This document shows positions 1 to 12,364 of a stretch of 64,000 bases of DNA, piece by piece. This DNA is from Scortum barcoo (Eukaryota > Chordata > Actinopteri > Centrarchiformes > Terapontidae), in the NCBI GenBank assembly GCA_023238725.1, contig CM041537.1, positions 29,794,009-29,858,008 on the forward strand, in the 5' to 3' direction. The number at the start of each line of letters is the position of its first letter. The first letter of the stretch is position 1. A model generated the notes under the pieces. That model did no database searches, was not told the DNA's origin, and saw nothing but the letters and a program-made list of their open reading frames with translations. Both the position numbers and the translations under genes were made by a program.

Positions 1-2575
1 ACAGACACATAGCTGAACTGAAGATTATATATTCATTTATTTGTTTAGCCCCACATGAATGAATATTTACTGTTCAGCAGACATACGACAGTAAAGTATG
101 ACTGTGAATTTTCCGGGGCTGTCTAAGAAGCAGATTTACTGCTGCTCTAGATTTTGGGGGGGGTTTAATCAGCAAATCAACATTTCCCGGAACAGATCTG
201 TTCACACACCACAGCAACAGGAAAATAACACTGCAAATGATAAATATGTTCCATCTGTCACTGTCAGTCAAGCTGCTACAGACCATAAAAAGTGCAACAA
301 AGACATTAGATATATATACATAAAGAAAAAGTTAGAGTTTGCAGAGTGATAGCTTCAAATCGGCACCCTTCTCTGTAATATTTAAAAATAGTTTATTTCC
401 AAGTATTTATTTATTTTCAAACTCTGCAAAAGCAAAAAAAATCATGAATAAAACTCAATGAATTGTTCAATTTTTCATAGTTCAAAACCAGATTAAGAAT
501 ACCATTACATCCAGGTACACACCCGATAATAATACTAATGGGAGAAAGAACAAAGGCGTCTCTCAGTGTGTCATCCATCCAACAATTTGGTTGATGTAGG
601 TCAATGAAGCTAATGTACACCTGCACTCACCAAATCTGCTTTTTCTTGTAAATAGATTAACTCACATCTGAGCTGAACATCTCTGTCATTCATTGATTGG
701 GCAAGGCTTTTATGGCAGTATATCAGCTAAAATGTATTATTTAACTATTTTTACAACATACATTAACTGGCAGGGATTCAAAGTCTAACTGCAGTCTTTT
801 TTATGTCCTCTCAGATAGCAGCAGGACAGGCCAAATAAATGTATAACAAACACAGATATGATCTGATAGCAGTCTGCATATAAAAACAGAATGACATCCC
901 ACATGTACTTTAATAATACATCAATATGTATGTAATATATGTGATGAACCCAGAGAGAATTATCACCCAGCTCTGCAGTTCTCAGTTCTTCTTCTTTTTA
1001 GTATCTTCTAGTTTATTGTCGAGGTTAGACCTACAGATATCTGTCGAGCATTGAGCAGATAAAGAGAAGATTTCTCTCAAGAGCTGGTAGAAAATATTGT
1101 TACACTTCAACTGAATGTTAACTTTGCTCTGTCAGCTCAGTGTGTGAGGATGTAACTGTTTGCTAAAGAATAATATTTGCAAAAGAAAAGAAATCTTACA
1201 TCATAGTGAAAACTTGAATACCAATAAAGGATAGAAACAAGTAATAAATAATAATGTTAATTATTCTTGTAAATTTGAATACTAAAGTTAATAAAGTAAT
1301 CAATTCTTAAGCAGTCTTCTGTCAGGATCCCAGTGGTCTGAGAGTAGAAGCTCTTCATTAGCCTCTGTGTTGGCCTGGTGTATCCAGTATCTTCTTCTCA
1401 ACACCACAGCAGGGAGACAACAAAAACCAAATCCAGGCAGTTGCTGTTTACGATGGCTGTGGCATGTCCCCTCCATCTTTTCTTCGATATTTACTCTGAT
1501 GTTCACATTAGAAAACTTGAGGCAGGCAGCCGAGTCTGCAGGAGGAGAGTCAATAAAGCTGTGAGTTCACCATTACTTCATCTTGACAAGCAACTTGCAG
1601 TCATACCATTGCTGTCCACCCCAATCACAAAAAGCACAACCAATAGAAAAAAAAACTTTAAAGTGCACCATTTGCACAAAGTTAATGGTGAGGTGACTAG
1701 AGATGTCTGAATGTTGCTGCATAGAGGTATGTCTGCTTACAGATCTAACACAACTGCTAGAGTAAAACAAAAACTGTGTATAGAACAGAAATTTGAAGCA
1801 GTTTTCTCTTGGTGCAACTTAATTCTGTCACATAAATATGAACTCTCCCAGCACGTACTTGACCAAACAAAACAAAATGTTTCTTTTTTTTATTAGCATC
1901 AAATTGATATCCTAATCACTTAAGAGTCTTCAGAGAGTCGATGTATTTTCCAGGATACACTCTGTATCCGCTTTCTTCTGTGGGTGTCCAGATGCTACGG
2001 TGGCTTGATGCTGCACATTGACTGCAGTCCAGGAATGCAGGCAGGGAGAACAGAAACTCACAGGTTGTCCCTAAGAGGATGCAGGAGTTAAGAGGATTCT
2101 GTCTTAAACTGAGTATTCAGATACTAAAACTGCTCAGATATTTGACTAAAATTAGGCCCGAGGTGATCAGACGCAGTCAAACTACACAAAGGGACACATC
2201 CCCACTTCTGGTTTAGATGTTAAAAGAGGAAATGATGGAGTTCTAGCACCTCTGTCAAAATGTATGAGGTCAATAAGGCAGTGTGCATCAAGTGAGAAGA
2301 CATGATGACATTTTTAATCCAAAAGTTACACTGTAAACTGTAGAATGACAGACAGGACATAGAACAGTGTGACCCTAATCATTTGGCAACTGGTCTGTGT
2401 AACTATTTCAGATATGAATCATTTTTCCTTTAGGTTAAGAAATCCAGCTGACGACAACACTGGATGGATGTTTGATTTAGAGAGAAAAAAGAAAAAAAAA
2501 AGAAGACGAGCATAGCTAACTGATGAATCTGTGTTAGCCCATCCTGACTGCTGCTTACGTGTGGACATACAGTGT
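1..2575. other. Gene-free stretch, AT-rich
   Basis: No exon with splice sites or protein-like frame was found. Frames of 60-110 codons are scattered and lack family similarity. It could be downstream flank, terminal intron or 3'UTR of the Kelch gene. A minus-strand reading near 2085-1960 starts after a fair acceptor (cctcttAG) but does not resemble the expected KLHDC8 tail. Confidence 0.5.
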
Positions 2576-2580
2576 AGTAT

Positions 2581-2964
2581 TGTAATGTCTCGTCAGATCT
2601 GTTGAGTTTTGTCTGTCATGTTTTCTGTTTCCTGTCCTGGCATGTCCTTTTATTTTGAAACCCTAACTCTCCTCTCGTTTCAGGTCCCTTGAACTTCCCC
2701 TCATTGTGTGTTTCCCGCCGGTGTGATTGTCTATCCCCGCCCTTGATTGTTTCCACCTGTTTCCCATTACCACTTGTATATATTGTCTGCGTCTCCCCTG
2801 TCTTGTTGCCAGATCGTTCTCAACCTTTGCCATGTCAAGATCACGCTCTTCATGTAAAGATTCCAGAAAGATCTCGCTCAATTAAAGTGCATTCCAAATC
2901 TCACTTTGCCTGGTTTGTGCATACGTCCTGCATTTGGGTCTGCCTGCCTTGTGCCATCGTAACA
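2581..2964 (+). mobile_element. Solo LTR, copy 1 (5-bp target duplication AGTAT)
   Basis: A 384-bp unit begins TGTAATGTCTCG and ends CATCGTAACA, giving the TG...CA ends of a retroelement LTR. It is flanked directly by AGTAT on both sides (2576-2580 and 2965-2969). It contains a TATA-like tatatatt near 2775 and an ATTAAA polyadenylation-like signal near 2881, which orients it on the plus strand. No gag or pol coding sequence adjoins it, so it is a solo LTR. Its sequence closely matches the unit at 39977-40414. The superfamily (Gypsy, BEL or endogenous retrovirus type) cannot be decided from the LTR alone. Confidence 0.85.
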
Positions 2965-3946
2965 AGTATGGGATCCTTCTGCTGGTTAATGATCCTACAG
3001 CCTCCTTTTCCAAACCAGGAAGTGAGGTGAGAACGGAAGACAAAACAGCACTGGGCCCCAGCAATGCCTCCGCAGAGTGGCTGTCCCTGGCAACGTCGAG
3101 GCGGTCTGTGCCAGTTTTGGGCCACTTCTGTCCCGGGGCTTCTTTGAGCCCAGAAGAATGTCAGGGGGGAGATTTGGAAACCTTCCCTCAGCTCAGGATG
3201 AATGGCTGTCCACCGAACACACTCCCCTGTTCTCTCTGTCATCCCTTCCAACCTCCCTCTTCTACACAGGCACGAGAAGCTGAAAACTGCGACAGAGTTT
3301 GAGCGTTCACTTCTTCTTCTCATTCTCTACATGGTCAGATGGTCATTAAAACCAATGATGAGACTGCTGTCACATACATCGCCCCGTGTGTTTATTCCAT
3401 CAGGTTGAATTGGCTCAATGGAATTTCTTTTTTATTCAAATTGGATCTTATTTTTCTAGTTCTGATCATGATTCCTGCTGGCAATAATACAGTTCTACTG
3501 AGTTCATGACAAAGATCTGGACCCAAAATGCAATCATTAAACAGAAGTCAGACAGCTAGAAACATTCAGCATTAAAATAATCAAATAAACCACCAAACTG
3601 AAGACAAACTGTAAAAATGTTGCCCACATTCTTAGTTGTAAATTCTGGTAAACTCTTAAAGGGACCATGCGAGCCAAGGGGAACCAAGCTAGCACTACCA
3701 TCAGCAGGCTAATCTTTTAGGTTACTGACAGACTGACTGACTTTCAAATGGCTGAACGAGCAAAATACAGAGAGGGATTATTCTTTTAAACGTGGAAGAA
3801 CCATTTTGATGATTAAAAAGGTAACCTATTTAGACTGAAATTCTGCAACATCAAGATCTTGGAATAGAAGAAAATTCAACTTGTGTGGCGTTAGAGAATA
3901 ACATACGGCCTTACCGATTAACTGCCTTGTCCTGTGTAATGGCAGC

Positions 3947-3974
3947 AGTGTGTGTGTGTGTGTGTGTGTGTGTA
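3947..3974. repeat. (TG)n microsatellite, about 13 units
   Basis: A pure TG run ending in tatgggtgggtg. Confidence 0.95.
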
Positions 3975-4689
3975 TGGGTGGGTGAAGAGTAACCTCCTGC
4001 AGGCAGCACATGGCTCACCCGTTAAACAAAACAGACATCCTCATCATGGAGGGATGGAAAATTGGAGAGTGGAGACAAAAATAGTTTGTTTCAGGTCAGA
4101 AAGTTAATGGGCCACTGCAACTTTTAGCTTTTTTCCCAATTCCTGTAAATTTTATCTTTCCAACAGTGCTAACCTTTTTTTCCAAAGTATGCTGTAATGT
4201 TTGGAATAAGTTGCTGATTGATTTTTGTTAAATGGAAGGACATGCTTAAGTTATGTAATCCATTACCATGAATGTGATGCCTGCTTTTATTTTTATCATT
4301 TTTTGTATTTTGGCACAGATTTATGAAGTTTGTAACTCAAGCAAGTTTGAAATCATTTTTATTACCATAGCTTGCTGAAAATAGTTGCCTGTAACGAAGG
4401 AAAGACAAAATATAACCCATGTAAATAGCTGATGGCACCGTAAATGACCCTTTATATTATCAATAACTGGAGACTGATGACATGGTGGAGGACAGTTAGC
4501 TGTTGTGAGGCATCCATCTAACTGTGTGTCTTGTCATAGATTCATTCATTTTCTTCAACAGACGATGTACTTGCACCCAATCATAAATGTTTTTTGTCCA
4601 ATTTATAAATGTTCTTTTCCATCTTTATCAAACCAGACAGTGATTAAAAAATCCATTAGATCACAAAATTCTCATAGTCTAGTGGTCCA

Positions 4690-4810
4690 AGTAACTCAGT
4701 CAGGTCAGTTTTGTTTATATAGACTAATATCACAAATCACAGTTTGCCTCAAGGGGTTTTACAATCTGTACAGCATATGACTCTATCTGACCTTAGACCC
4801 TTAATTCAGA
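4690..4810 (+). repeat. Interspersed SINE-like/MITE-like repeat, copy 2
   Basis: It shares with 6010-6125 the ordered blocks 'atcacaaatcacagtttgcctcaaggggttttacaatctgtacag' and 'ctgaccttagaccctt'. Similarity fades after about 4805, though the following stretch to 5080 may contain further diverged repeat sequence. Confidence 0.6.
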
Positions 4811-5689
4811 TTAGGAGTGAGTGGATCCATGAGAACGTTAACACTTAAGGCGTGGCCAAATAGGTGCGGTGTGATCTGACCTTCCTTCCCCCATAGAAAA
4901 AGAGGACAGGCCACAGAGAAGAGCAAGACGAGGAGAGGTTGAATCTTCCAGGGACCATGATCCAGATCAGAGTCTGGGTGAGGCACCAACAGCCTGGAGA
5001 GACAAAGGTCCCAGGACGTTTGACAGTCCAGCAGAGAAAAGCCTGAGTGAAAAGAGAAAAAGCAGGAGAAGGCCAGGAAGATACAGAGGCACACATCTTT
5101 GTGGCTTGTGGTAAAGAAAACCAAAATGCTGCGGCTCTGTGAAGATTTACAGTTTGTTGTTCCCCTTGTTTGCAGCGCAGACTATAAGCGAGTAAATGTG
5201 CTAAATACATTTACTCAAGTACTGCTTTAGCTGATTATGAAACTGTCTCAGTTTAATACTAGTGCTTCTTTATGACCTACATGAGCAAACGAGATCAACA
5301 GTGAGAAGATTGGCTGTTTCTGTTCCTTTTTAGAATATATACTTTTATGTCTGCCATAGGCAGGACTAGCAAAAAGCAAAAAAGACAAGAACTGACCGAA
5401 GAACAAAAAAATGCTTAAGGAGACAGTGATAGAGCACGGACTAAAACACAAGTCAGCTTTGGTGACTTATTCAACAGATAGAGAGAAATGAGGGATTTGA
5501 AATAATTCAAGACCAATCTGAATTGGCCCTCTACCTGGTGGTGAGCAAACACTACTGCTTATCCAAGAAACCCCAGAAATCAACACAAAATGAAAGTTGT
5601 AAAAGTTTTGAGATACTTGTACTTAATTTAGGTATTTCCTTTTATGCTACTTTATTCTTGCTCACCTGCCACTACTCAAAGTCCCCTAT

Positions 5690-6000
5690 CAACTCAGTTT
5701 TGTGGATGTTCAGGAAGAGGCTGTTGTGTACAGTCATGTGTGTACAAGTTGTTCAGCAGCGGGCTCAAAATGCAGCACTGAGGAGCTCCAGGGTTAAGGA
5801 TGTGGGTGGATGAGGTGTGACTATCTATTCTTACTACTTGGAGCCTGCTCATTGTCAAGGACCCACTGCCAAAGTGAGCTGTTTAATCCCAGGTCCCTGA
5901 ACTCTGTTAAAATCTGAAGTTAACTGGTGTTAAATGCTGTAGTGGGTCCAGTGTGCTGAGCAGCGGGGAACAGGTGTAGTCCTCGATCAACCGCTTAAAA
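5690..6000 (-). mobile_element. Non-LTR retrotransposon RT fragment
   Basis: Minus-strand reading gives KVF, RLIEDYTCSPLLSTLDPLQ, then a damaged stretch with RDLGLNSSLWQWVL. This is followed by ILNPGAPQCCILSPLL and NLYTHDCT, the motif-B block GAPQGCVLSPLLYxLYTHDC of a fish LINE family. Stop codons and a deletion interrupt the frame, so the copy is inactive. It probably belongs to the same family as the plus-strand fragments at 12.7 and 32.8 kb. Confidence 0.72.
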
Positions 6001-6009
6001 CACTTTATC

Positions 6010-6255
6010 AAATTTTTAAAATTCAAATGTATTTATTTAAAGCACCAAAATCACAAACATTGTTTGCCTCTGAGGGCTTTACAATCTGTACAGTTGTGAC
6101 ACCCTCTGTCCTTAGACCCTCGAACCGAGTCAGGAAAAACTTCAAAAAAGCCTTTATGGGAGAAAAGAAGAAACCTGAGGAAGAGCCACAGATGAGGGAT
6201 CCCTCTCCCTGGGACGGACAGACGTGTAATAGATGCCACAGAGGTAAGTGCAACT
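6010..6255 (+). repeat. Interspersed SINE-like/MITE-like repeat, copy 1
   Basis: The run 'caccaaaatcacaaac...gcctctgagggctttacaatctgtacag...ccttagaccctc' followed by 'agaaaagaagaaacctgaggaag' has the layout of a very common fish interspersed repeat. In that repeat a 'caaatcacaa' block is followed by 'cctcaagg.gcttta' and a block on gaagaaacct. A second, more diverged copy is at 4690-4800. The 132-codon open frames over it on both strands are by-products. Confidence 0.65.
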
Positions 6256-7183
6256 GGGCGTTAGTCATCAGACATGCTGGTCTTGTTCTCTTGAGCATAA
6301 GAATGACGGTGAACTTCTTGAAACACGAAGGTGGTAACACTGCTAGATGTTTTGGCTTGTTGGCTGCAAATGGCCTCAAAGCAATCATATAAGTAGTTAG
6401 GCTCACCTGCTTGAGACTCATTAGTACTTGACAAGGAGCTGGGTGACCCTTTGTAATCTGTCATAGTTCTTAGACCTTGTCTCGTGCTTCTGGGATTCTC
6501 TCCTGCAATTGCAGTTCCAGTTTCTTCCCATAGTCTTCTTTCCTCTTGTACTGCTCTTTTTACAATGTAGGGTCCTGCCTTGTTACCGGATTGCAGCCCT
6601 TGGTTTTAGGCTACACTGTGTGTTTTTATGGCCTAGCAGATGGTTCTGGTAATCCATGGTTTCATTTTGGGTACAGCTGCTTCTGTTGTTATAGAAATTA
6701 AATACACCACAGACTCAGTGAATCCGTTGTGGTCCTCAATGACATTGATGGCTGTATCCTGGAATGGGCTCCACTAAGTGGTTGAGTTTTGTAGTGCTGT
6801 CTGCAGGGTGTCTTCTGATTGGCCTGTACATTTCCTGTACAGGAGCATGACTCTACCTTTTGCAATTTTTTCTTGTCTGCAATCTCTGAAAGATGATTAG
6901 CTGAGCTTAGCACAGAGGGACATCTCTGTCTGAAGATAACAAAATCCACCTACCAGAACCTCTAAAGTTCCATAACTAACGTGTTATATCTTGGGTGTTC
7001 AATTTATTTTGAAAAATGACATGTTGTGGCACAGTATTTTTCTTGTTCTTTTTTGTGAAATGCATTTTTTTCCTCAACTATGTATTATAAAACATAAGAG
7101 TGCAATGTCAGGTTAGATACCAACATTCACCATGTATTTTGACAAGAGTACCTGCCAAACCTCCCATCCCTCTCACACACATG

Positions 7184-7222
<39 letters not shown>

Positions 7223-9120
7223 ACACACACAGGGCCTTTCCTGATACAGCAGCACTTGAATGTGCCACACATGTAACTCACAGATAAAAAAAAAAAATAA
7301 AATCCTTATTACTGATATTTTGAGTAGGCAACCTGATACACTCAAATTCCTCAGTGTCCTTCACTGTGTCAGCAGCCACACAGACAGCAGGTAAAAATAT
7401 GATTATAGGTCTCATTATTGCAACAATATGTTATCTTTGCCTTTCAGTCATGATAAAAATGAAGTAATTTAATATTTAAAGTCATGTAAGGTACAGTTTA
7501 TCCTCCTGTTACATCAAATGGTTAAGTGAGAGTTACTAGTTCAGACTAATAACTGTCCCCCACTGTGTCTCTCTGCTGCTTTTCCAGAGCAATTACTTTG
7601 ACCGAGTTAATGTGGAAAAAACACAGAGAGGAATACAGAGAGAGAGCCGTCACAAACACGCAACCAGTCTCACTTGAATGCAATCAACCTATTTAGACTG
7701 GATGATGTCTAAAATGGGTGTGTGTGAATATGTGTGTGAGTAAATTTCAATCCTTAGGGGCAGCAGAAAAAACCCCACTAAGGGAATCTGCATAGATGTA
7801 GCAGTGATGTAAGCAGTGAATAAGCATTATCTAACAAGCCTTACCAACTATTAGTAAAGCTGGCTGTAACAGCGGGAGTGCAGCAGTTATTGCTGTATTG
7901 CATTATACACATTAGTGTTTCAATCACTTCTGATGGCCCAGGACACTTTAAGGCCTATTAACTTTTCAGTTTAGTTCTGAAGCATTGCCAGATATCTGTA
8001 ACTGAAATAGATATGACACAGCAAATTTCAAAATAAAGTCCTTATCCTGAACTTACAAACACTCAATTTTTAGTAACTGTTAGAGGTGGAAGTTTACTGG
8101 TGTGACTAGTTTGTTCTTTCTGTAAGCTAAAGTGACTGCATCAACATTTAAAGGCATATGTATATGTAAGATGCCATATGTAAGAATGTGGTGTGGTCTT
8201 TTTATAGGCTTTAAATGAAGAAGTAAAGTACAGGTATAACATCTCAGCTGACAATTGTGCTTTATTCACCTCCACTACTAAAAGTTACTGGTTTGGTTTG
8301 GTGTTGGAGATTTATACTGTAGTATATGGATCAATTTGCAGGAAAACAGTAAAATGACACTTTAGTGGTGAATTATGTTGTAAACTGTGTCACTATTAAT
8401 GTGTATTAGCTAGCAGCAGCAGGAGCTCATGAAAAGAGACTGCACATCTGTCATGCATTTTCTATCCATCAGTCCGCTCCTCATCACCACAGGTCACACA
8501 CTGAAACTTTAAACAACGTCAAACTGATCACCAAAGTTTAAAGCTTATGTTTGTAATATTCATTGAACAGCCATAAATACACAGAAACTAGCTCACTCAG
8601 AAACTATGCAAAACTATCCACTACCTTACTGCAATCCAGGCGACCTGATCACTACATGCAGGTAGTTAAACACATACATAAGTTGAAAGAATGCACAGCT
8701 GGCATAAGACTTTGAGTGTATTATTGAATTTGATGGATTCGACCCCTTGAGATGATCTACCCATAATCTCAGGAAACAAGAAGACAAATGTTGATGGCAC
8801 ATGATAGTGTTAAAATAAGAGGACTTAACTATCCCCTGATCTCCTGTCAGCAATCATCATTATAGTCACTTATATGAACTAAAATACAGTTTTAGTTCAA
8901 AACAATTTTTCCCTCTCATCTTGGTATCACTTATCATAAAGGACCTTCAGAATGTATGAACTTTTAAATGTCTTAGAGAAAGTGTGAATCTGTTTAAAAA
9001 GAAGTTAGTGAAGTAATAACATACTGTAAGTTAATACACTGTCACTCTGGGAAACCACACAATTGTAATGAGTCAGTGAAGGCATCACAAGCGCCTGTGA
9101 GGATTCATGTGTGTGCAATC
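6256..9120. other. Gene-free stretch
   Basis: AT-rich sequence with one CA microsatellite (7188-7230). I see no repeat, exon or RNA gene that I can support. Confidence 0.5.
7188..7230. repeat. (CA)n microsatellite
   Basis: CA repeats of 16 or more units followed after tta by a few more. Flanked by cacacacatgcacg, an imperfect extension. Confidence 0.95.
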
Positions 9121-9135
9121 ACTGCCATCTAGTGG
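9121..9135 (-). promoter_or_regulatory. CTCF-like motif
   Basis: The reverse complement CCACTAGATGGCAGT fits the vertebrate CTCF core CCASYAGRKGGCRSY at every position. A motif match alone does not show binding. Confidence 0.5.
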
Positions 9136-10059
9136 AAAATGAGTGCAATGCAAGCCACAAATCATATTTATTCCACTGGTGATGACAATTCAAATCCTCA
9201 GCATGACAGAAGGCTTTGACTATAATGATGACAGCAGACATAATATCAGTTATGATTATCTCTAAAGTCAGAAAAACTAATTTGTAACATCACAACCTGA
9301 GAGAGGTGTTAGGTGTTATTGATTAATGCTTATTAGAGCAGAGAACATGATGCACAGATGAAACACCGAAAAAAAAAGAAGTTGTATTGCTGGAGGAATA
9401 AAATGTATACAATCGATCAGAGTCAAACTGGATGGATTCCTTGGTCTACAACAGCAGCCTGGTAATTACTCAAACAAACGACATATTGTCATTTAATACA
9501 GTTTCTTTTCATTACACAATATATTAAATCATATCTATGATCACTGTGCACTGTGACAGCATAGAGGAGTGATAATACAGCATTCTCAGAGTGATTACAC
9601 TATAAATTATTGATGGCAAAATCAACTTCCACTCAGTGTTAATTGCTTTAGTGCAAATTGTGTTACAGTACAGTTTATAAACCAAACATTACCCAGTTTC
9701 TAGTGAGTTTTTTTTTTTTGCAAGATGATATTAAATAATATACCAATACTGCAGTCATGTCATTAATCAAACCAAAAACCTTTGTGAAATCACACTATAT
9801 ACAAATGCTCACTTAGGCAGCTGCACCAACAAACACATGAACAAAAACACAAAATCAAATGAAATGCATGTATGGCCCTTCATATATATTTTCTGTCTAA
9901 ATTACTAGACATATAAGCTACAAAATACTCTCTTCTCCATGTATGCACTACAACGTACAATGCAGAAGTGTCACGTACTAAAAGTATCAAGAAACACAAG
10001 TCGATATAAAGAAAGAGCCAGCTCCTCCATTGTGCTCGTGCATGCTGTGTCAGTAAAGC

Positions 10060-10074
10060 CCAGCAGGGGGCAGT
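10060..10074 (+). promoter_or_regulatory. CTCF-like motif
   Basis: CCAGCAGGGGGCAGT fits the CTCF core CCASYAGRKGGCRSY at all 15 positions. It is 925 bp from the minus-strand motif at 9121 and in the opposite (divergent) orientation, an arrangement often found at domain boundaries. Confidence 0.55.
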
Positions 10075-10569
10075 GTTATCTGTTACATCACAAAGTCCAA
10101 GCCTTTCACTCATCTCCATCTCCCTCAGTTATTTGAGTGCATCCTTCATATTGCACTACAGTTTGATTGAAGAGAGTTGTACAGAGTAGAGGAGGTGGAA
10201 TCGCTGATGTGCTGCATTCATCTGGTGTCAGTTTCTACATGCTACAGATACTCTTCTTCTTTGACATACAGGATTTCATGGGCCGAGCTGGGAACCTGAG
10301 AGAAAGAGACATAGAATGGATTGGTGGTTGGTGCTTGATCGTCATGTTGAACAAACAATATAAGAAGAAAGCAAAGTTTTGATTAATATGCTGATTAAAT
10401 AATTTGATTTTGAGAGTACATTACGTACACTTTTCTAATCCATAAAAGATAATGATAGGATGTCTGATCTTGTTCAATAGTCATTGAAAAAGGACATTTG
10501 AATGTGCATTGATATAGCAAGTAAGTTGATCATGGCTTGTGATAAGAGAAAATACGAGTTCTGACCCCC

Positions 10570-10570
<1 letters not shown>

Positions 10571-10627
<57 letters not shown>
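10571..10627. repeat. (CA)n microsatellite, about 28 units
   Basis: A pure CA run preceded by a C8 stretch. It is one of the two longest dinucleotide arrays in the window and likely to be polymorphic. Confidence 0.97.
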
Positions 10628-10630
<3 letters not shown>

Positions 10631-11284
10631 GGCTTCACTTCTTTGTCCCTCTCAGAGGGAATTTACTATCTCTGTGGTGTCTTTTGTTAAAGGTTTGTTG
10701 GAAATATTACACTGTAAATATGGAGCAGCTTGGAAAGAGACCTGGACCTTTGTTTGTTGTTGGATTAGGAGTTCAGGAGTTTAGGAGTTTATCTTAGAGA
10801 CCTGTCATCTGTTTAAAGTGATTTTATTAGTGATGGAAGCTGTTTGTTGTTTTGAACAACTCTCGGGTTTAGTAAAGTGCTGTGTTTGAACTGTGCTGCT
10901 TTGCTACTGGCCTGGATGAGTGGACTCATACAGCACGTTAGCTCTTGGTTTCACCTAAACAGGATAATAACCTTAAACCAGAAAACCAGAAGATTAGCCA
11001 CTAAACGTAAGCCTGTACTTTTCAATGAAGCTTGTAGCTTTTAAAATAGACATTGAAACATTTAGTAAGTGCTATGCATTAAAGTCCTCCGTTGTTTTCT
11101 TTTCTTCTTTTTTGTCTGTGCTAAAAGTGTGTTTATTTTAGTTCTTTGTTGTATTGTTTAATTTGCTCAGTTTATTCCATCTGTCTGCTCTTTCATGTTA
11201 TACACACATACATGTAAGGTCTATCCTGAGACCTAAAACTGTAATCTGCTTGAAGCTTAAACACATTATTTCTAAAAACAAAAC

Positions 11285-11660
11285 AGAACAAAGCATTACT
11301 TAGATCGGACAGACCATTCCTCCCAATCACCCCGTCACTGCACACAGAGCGTCGTTCCCCAGGAGAACTATAGAGTTCTTACACAATATCCTTTAGAGGA
11401 CCCACCTAGAGGCTGTGAAGAAGCCAAATACTCTGAACCAAACTCTGTTTGGTGCACAGACACACACAGTCAGAGACTTCCTCTAAGCAGTACGTAGGCT
11501 GGTAGTAAGTCTGGTCCCTCCTCTGGGACTGATTTTCCTCAGGAGACCCTACCAAGAGCCTTTGCTCTTCACAAAAAAAGCTTCATGGGGTTCAGGTTCA
11601 TGGGGATGGACAAACCCCTCACTACAATAGGGTGGTGATTCATGCAGGAAGAGGACGAAT
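11285..11660 (+). repeat. Probable interspersed repeat remnant
   Basis: The blocks 'agaggctgtgaagaagccaaatactctgaacc', 'ccctcctctgggactgattttcctcaggagaccctaccaagagcc' and 'gacaaacccctc...ggtggtgattcatgcaggaagagga' look like a recurrent fish interspersed repeat. I recognise the pattern but cannot name the family. No open frame survives. Confidence 0.45.
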
Positions 11661-12215
11661 CTTATCTGAGTTATTTCTGCTGTTTGCAGCTTTTAATGTA
11701 GTTTTACCACACAGAATATAGATTTTTCTTTTTCAGTTTTTTTAAACAAAGTTCTTATAGAACATTTAACTTAGAAAAAAATGTTAATTACATTGTAGCT
11801 GAGGTGTTGCTGTTGGTCATTCTTTTAGTTTTTAATATCAATGTAAGTTTACCATAAAAATTCACAGTATACTTCCTGACACTGTTCATTACAATGAAAA
11901 TAGAAGAGTACTATCCAACGGTGTCGTGTCCATTGTGAAAGAAAGAGACAGAGACAAAGACATGATCATGGTGAGCAGACAGGCAGTGAGCAGGTAGTCA
12001 GACAGACAGGGCCTTCTTCAAACACAGTCTCACTTCCCAGCTGCTTCCTACAGCGTATCTCTCTGAATAAAAGCATACTCACAAGGCACTCCACAGGAAA
12101 CATCTGTCACCATGGATACGAAAAGATGTATTGCTTGCTGTTAAGTTACAGTAATTATGCACTGTTTATGTATGTGTAAACATGACATTTACTGTTAAAT
12201 TTAGCAGGCGTGTAC

Positions 12216-12364
12216 CTGGTTGACCCCTCCCACCACCAGGAGGCGGTCTTTGATGACAATGGAGGAGGTGGAGCATCGAGGGAAGGTCATGGGAGGCAGC
12301 CTCTCCCACTTTTTCTTCTCAGGATGAAAGGCCTCCACTGTGTCCAGTGCTGAGGGCTCATGAC
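12216..12364 (-). CDS. klhdc8a: klhdc8a-like coding exon F (kelch blade 7; last exon found)
   Basis: The acceptor is atattcaAG|GTCATGAGC. The exon encodes GHEPSALDTVEAFHPEKKKW, then ERLPPMTFPRCSTSS and KDRLLVVGGVNQ. The donor is AACCAG|GTACACG, phase 0. In KLHDC8A and 8B the sequence after VGGVNQ or VGGVAQ is a short tail of the type GxSxAVEALC before the stop, so a final small exon is expected. Reading through the donor gives VHAC and an early stop, which does not match the family. Confidence 0.93.

Noticed and set aside
1960..2095. Candidate terminal exon after the acceptor cctcttAG|GGACAACC
   Set aside because: The acceptor is reasonable but the translation (GQPVSFCSP...) has none of the conserved tail residues.
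2901..3323. 140-codon minus-strand frame; nearby SAEALLGPSAV reading resembles the expected AVEAL tail
   Set aside because: The AG before it would need phase 1 while exon F ends in phase 0, the flanking residues do not fit, and no stop follows at the expected distance.
9880..10119. Minus-strand reading with SERLGLCDVTDN, superficially like the KLHDC8A C-terminus
   Set aside because: No proper acceptor in phase 0 leads into it; the phase 0 reading stops after five codons. The match is too short.
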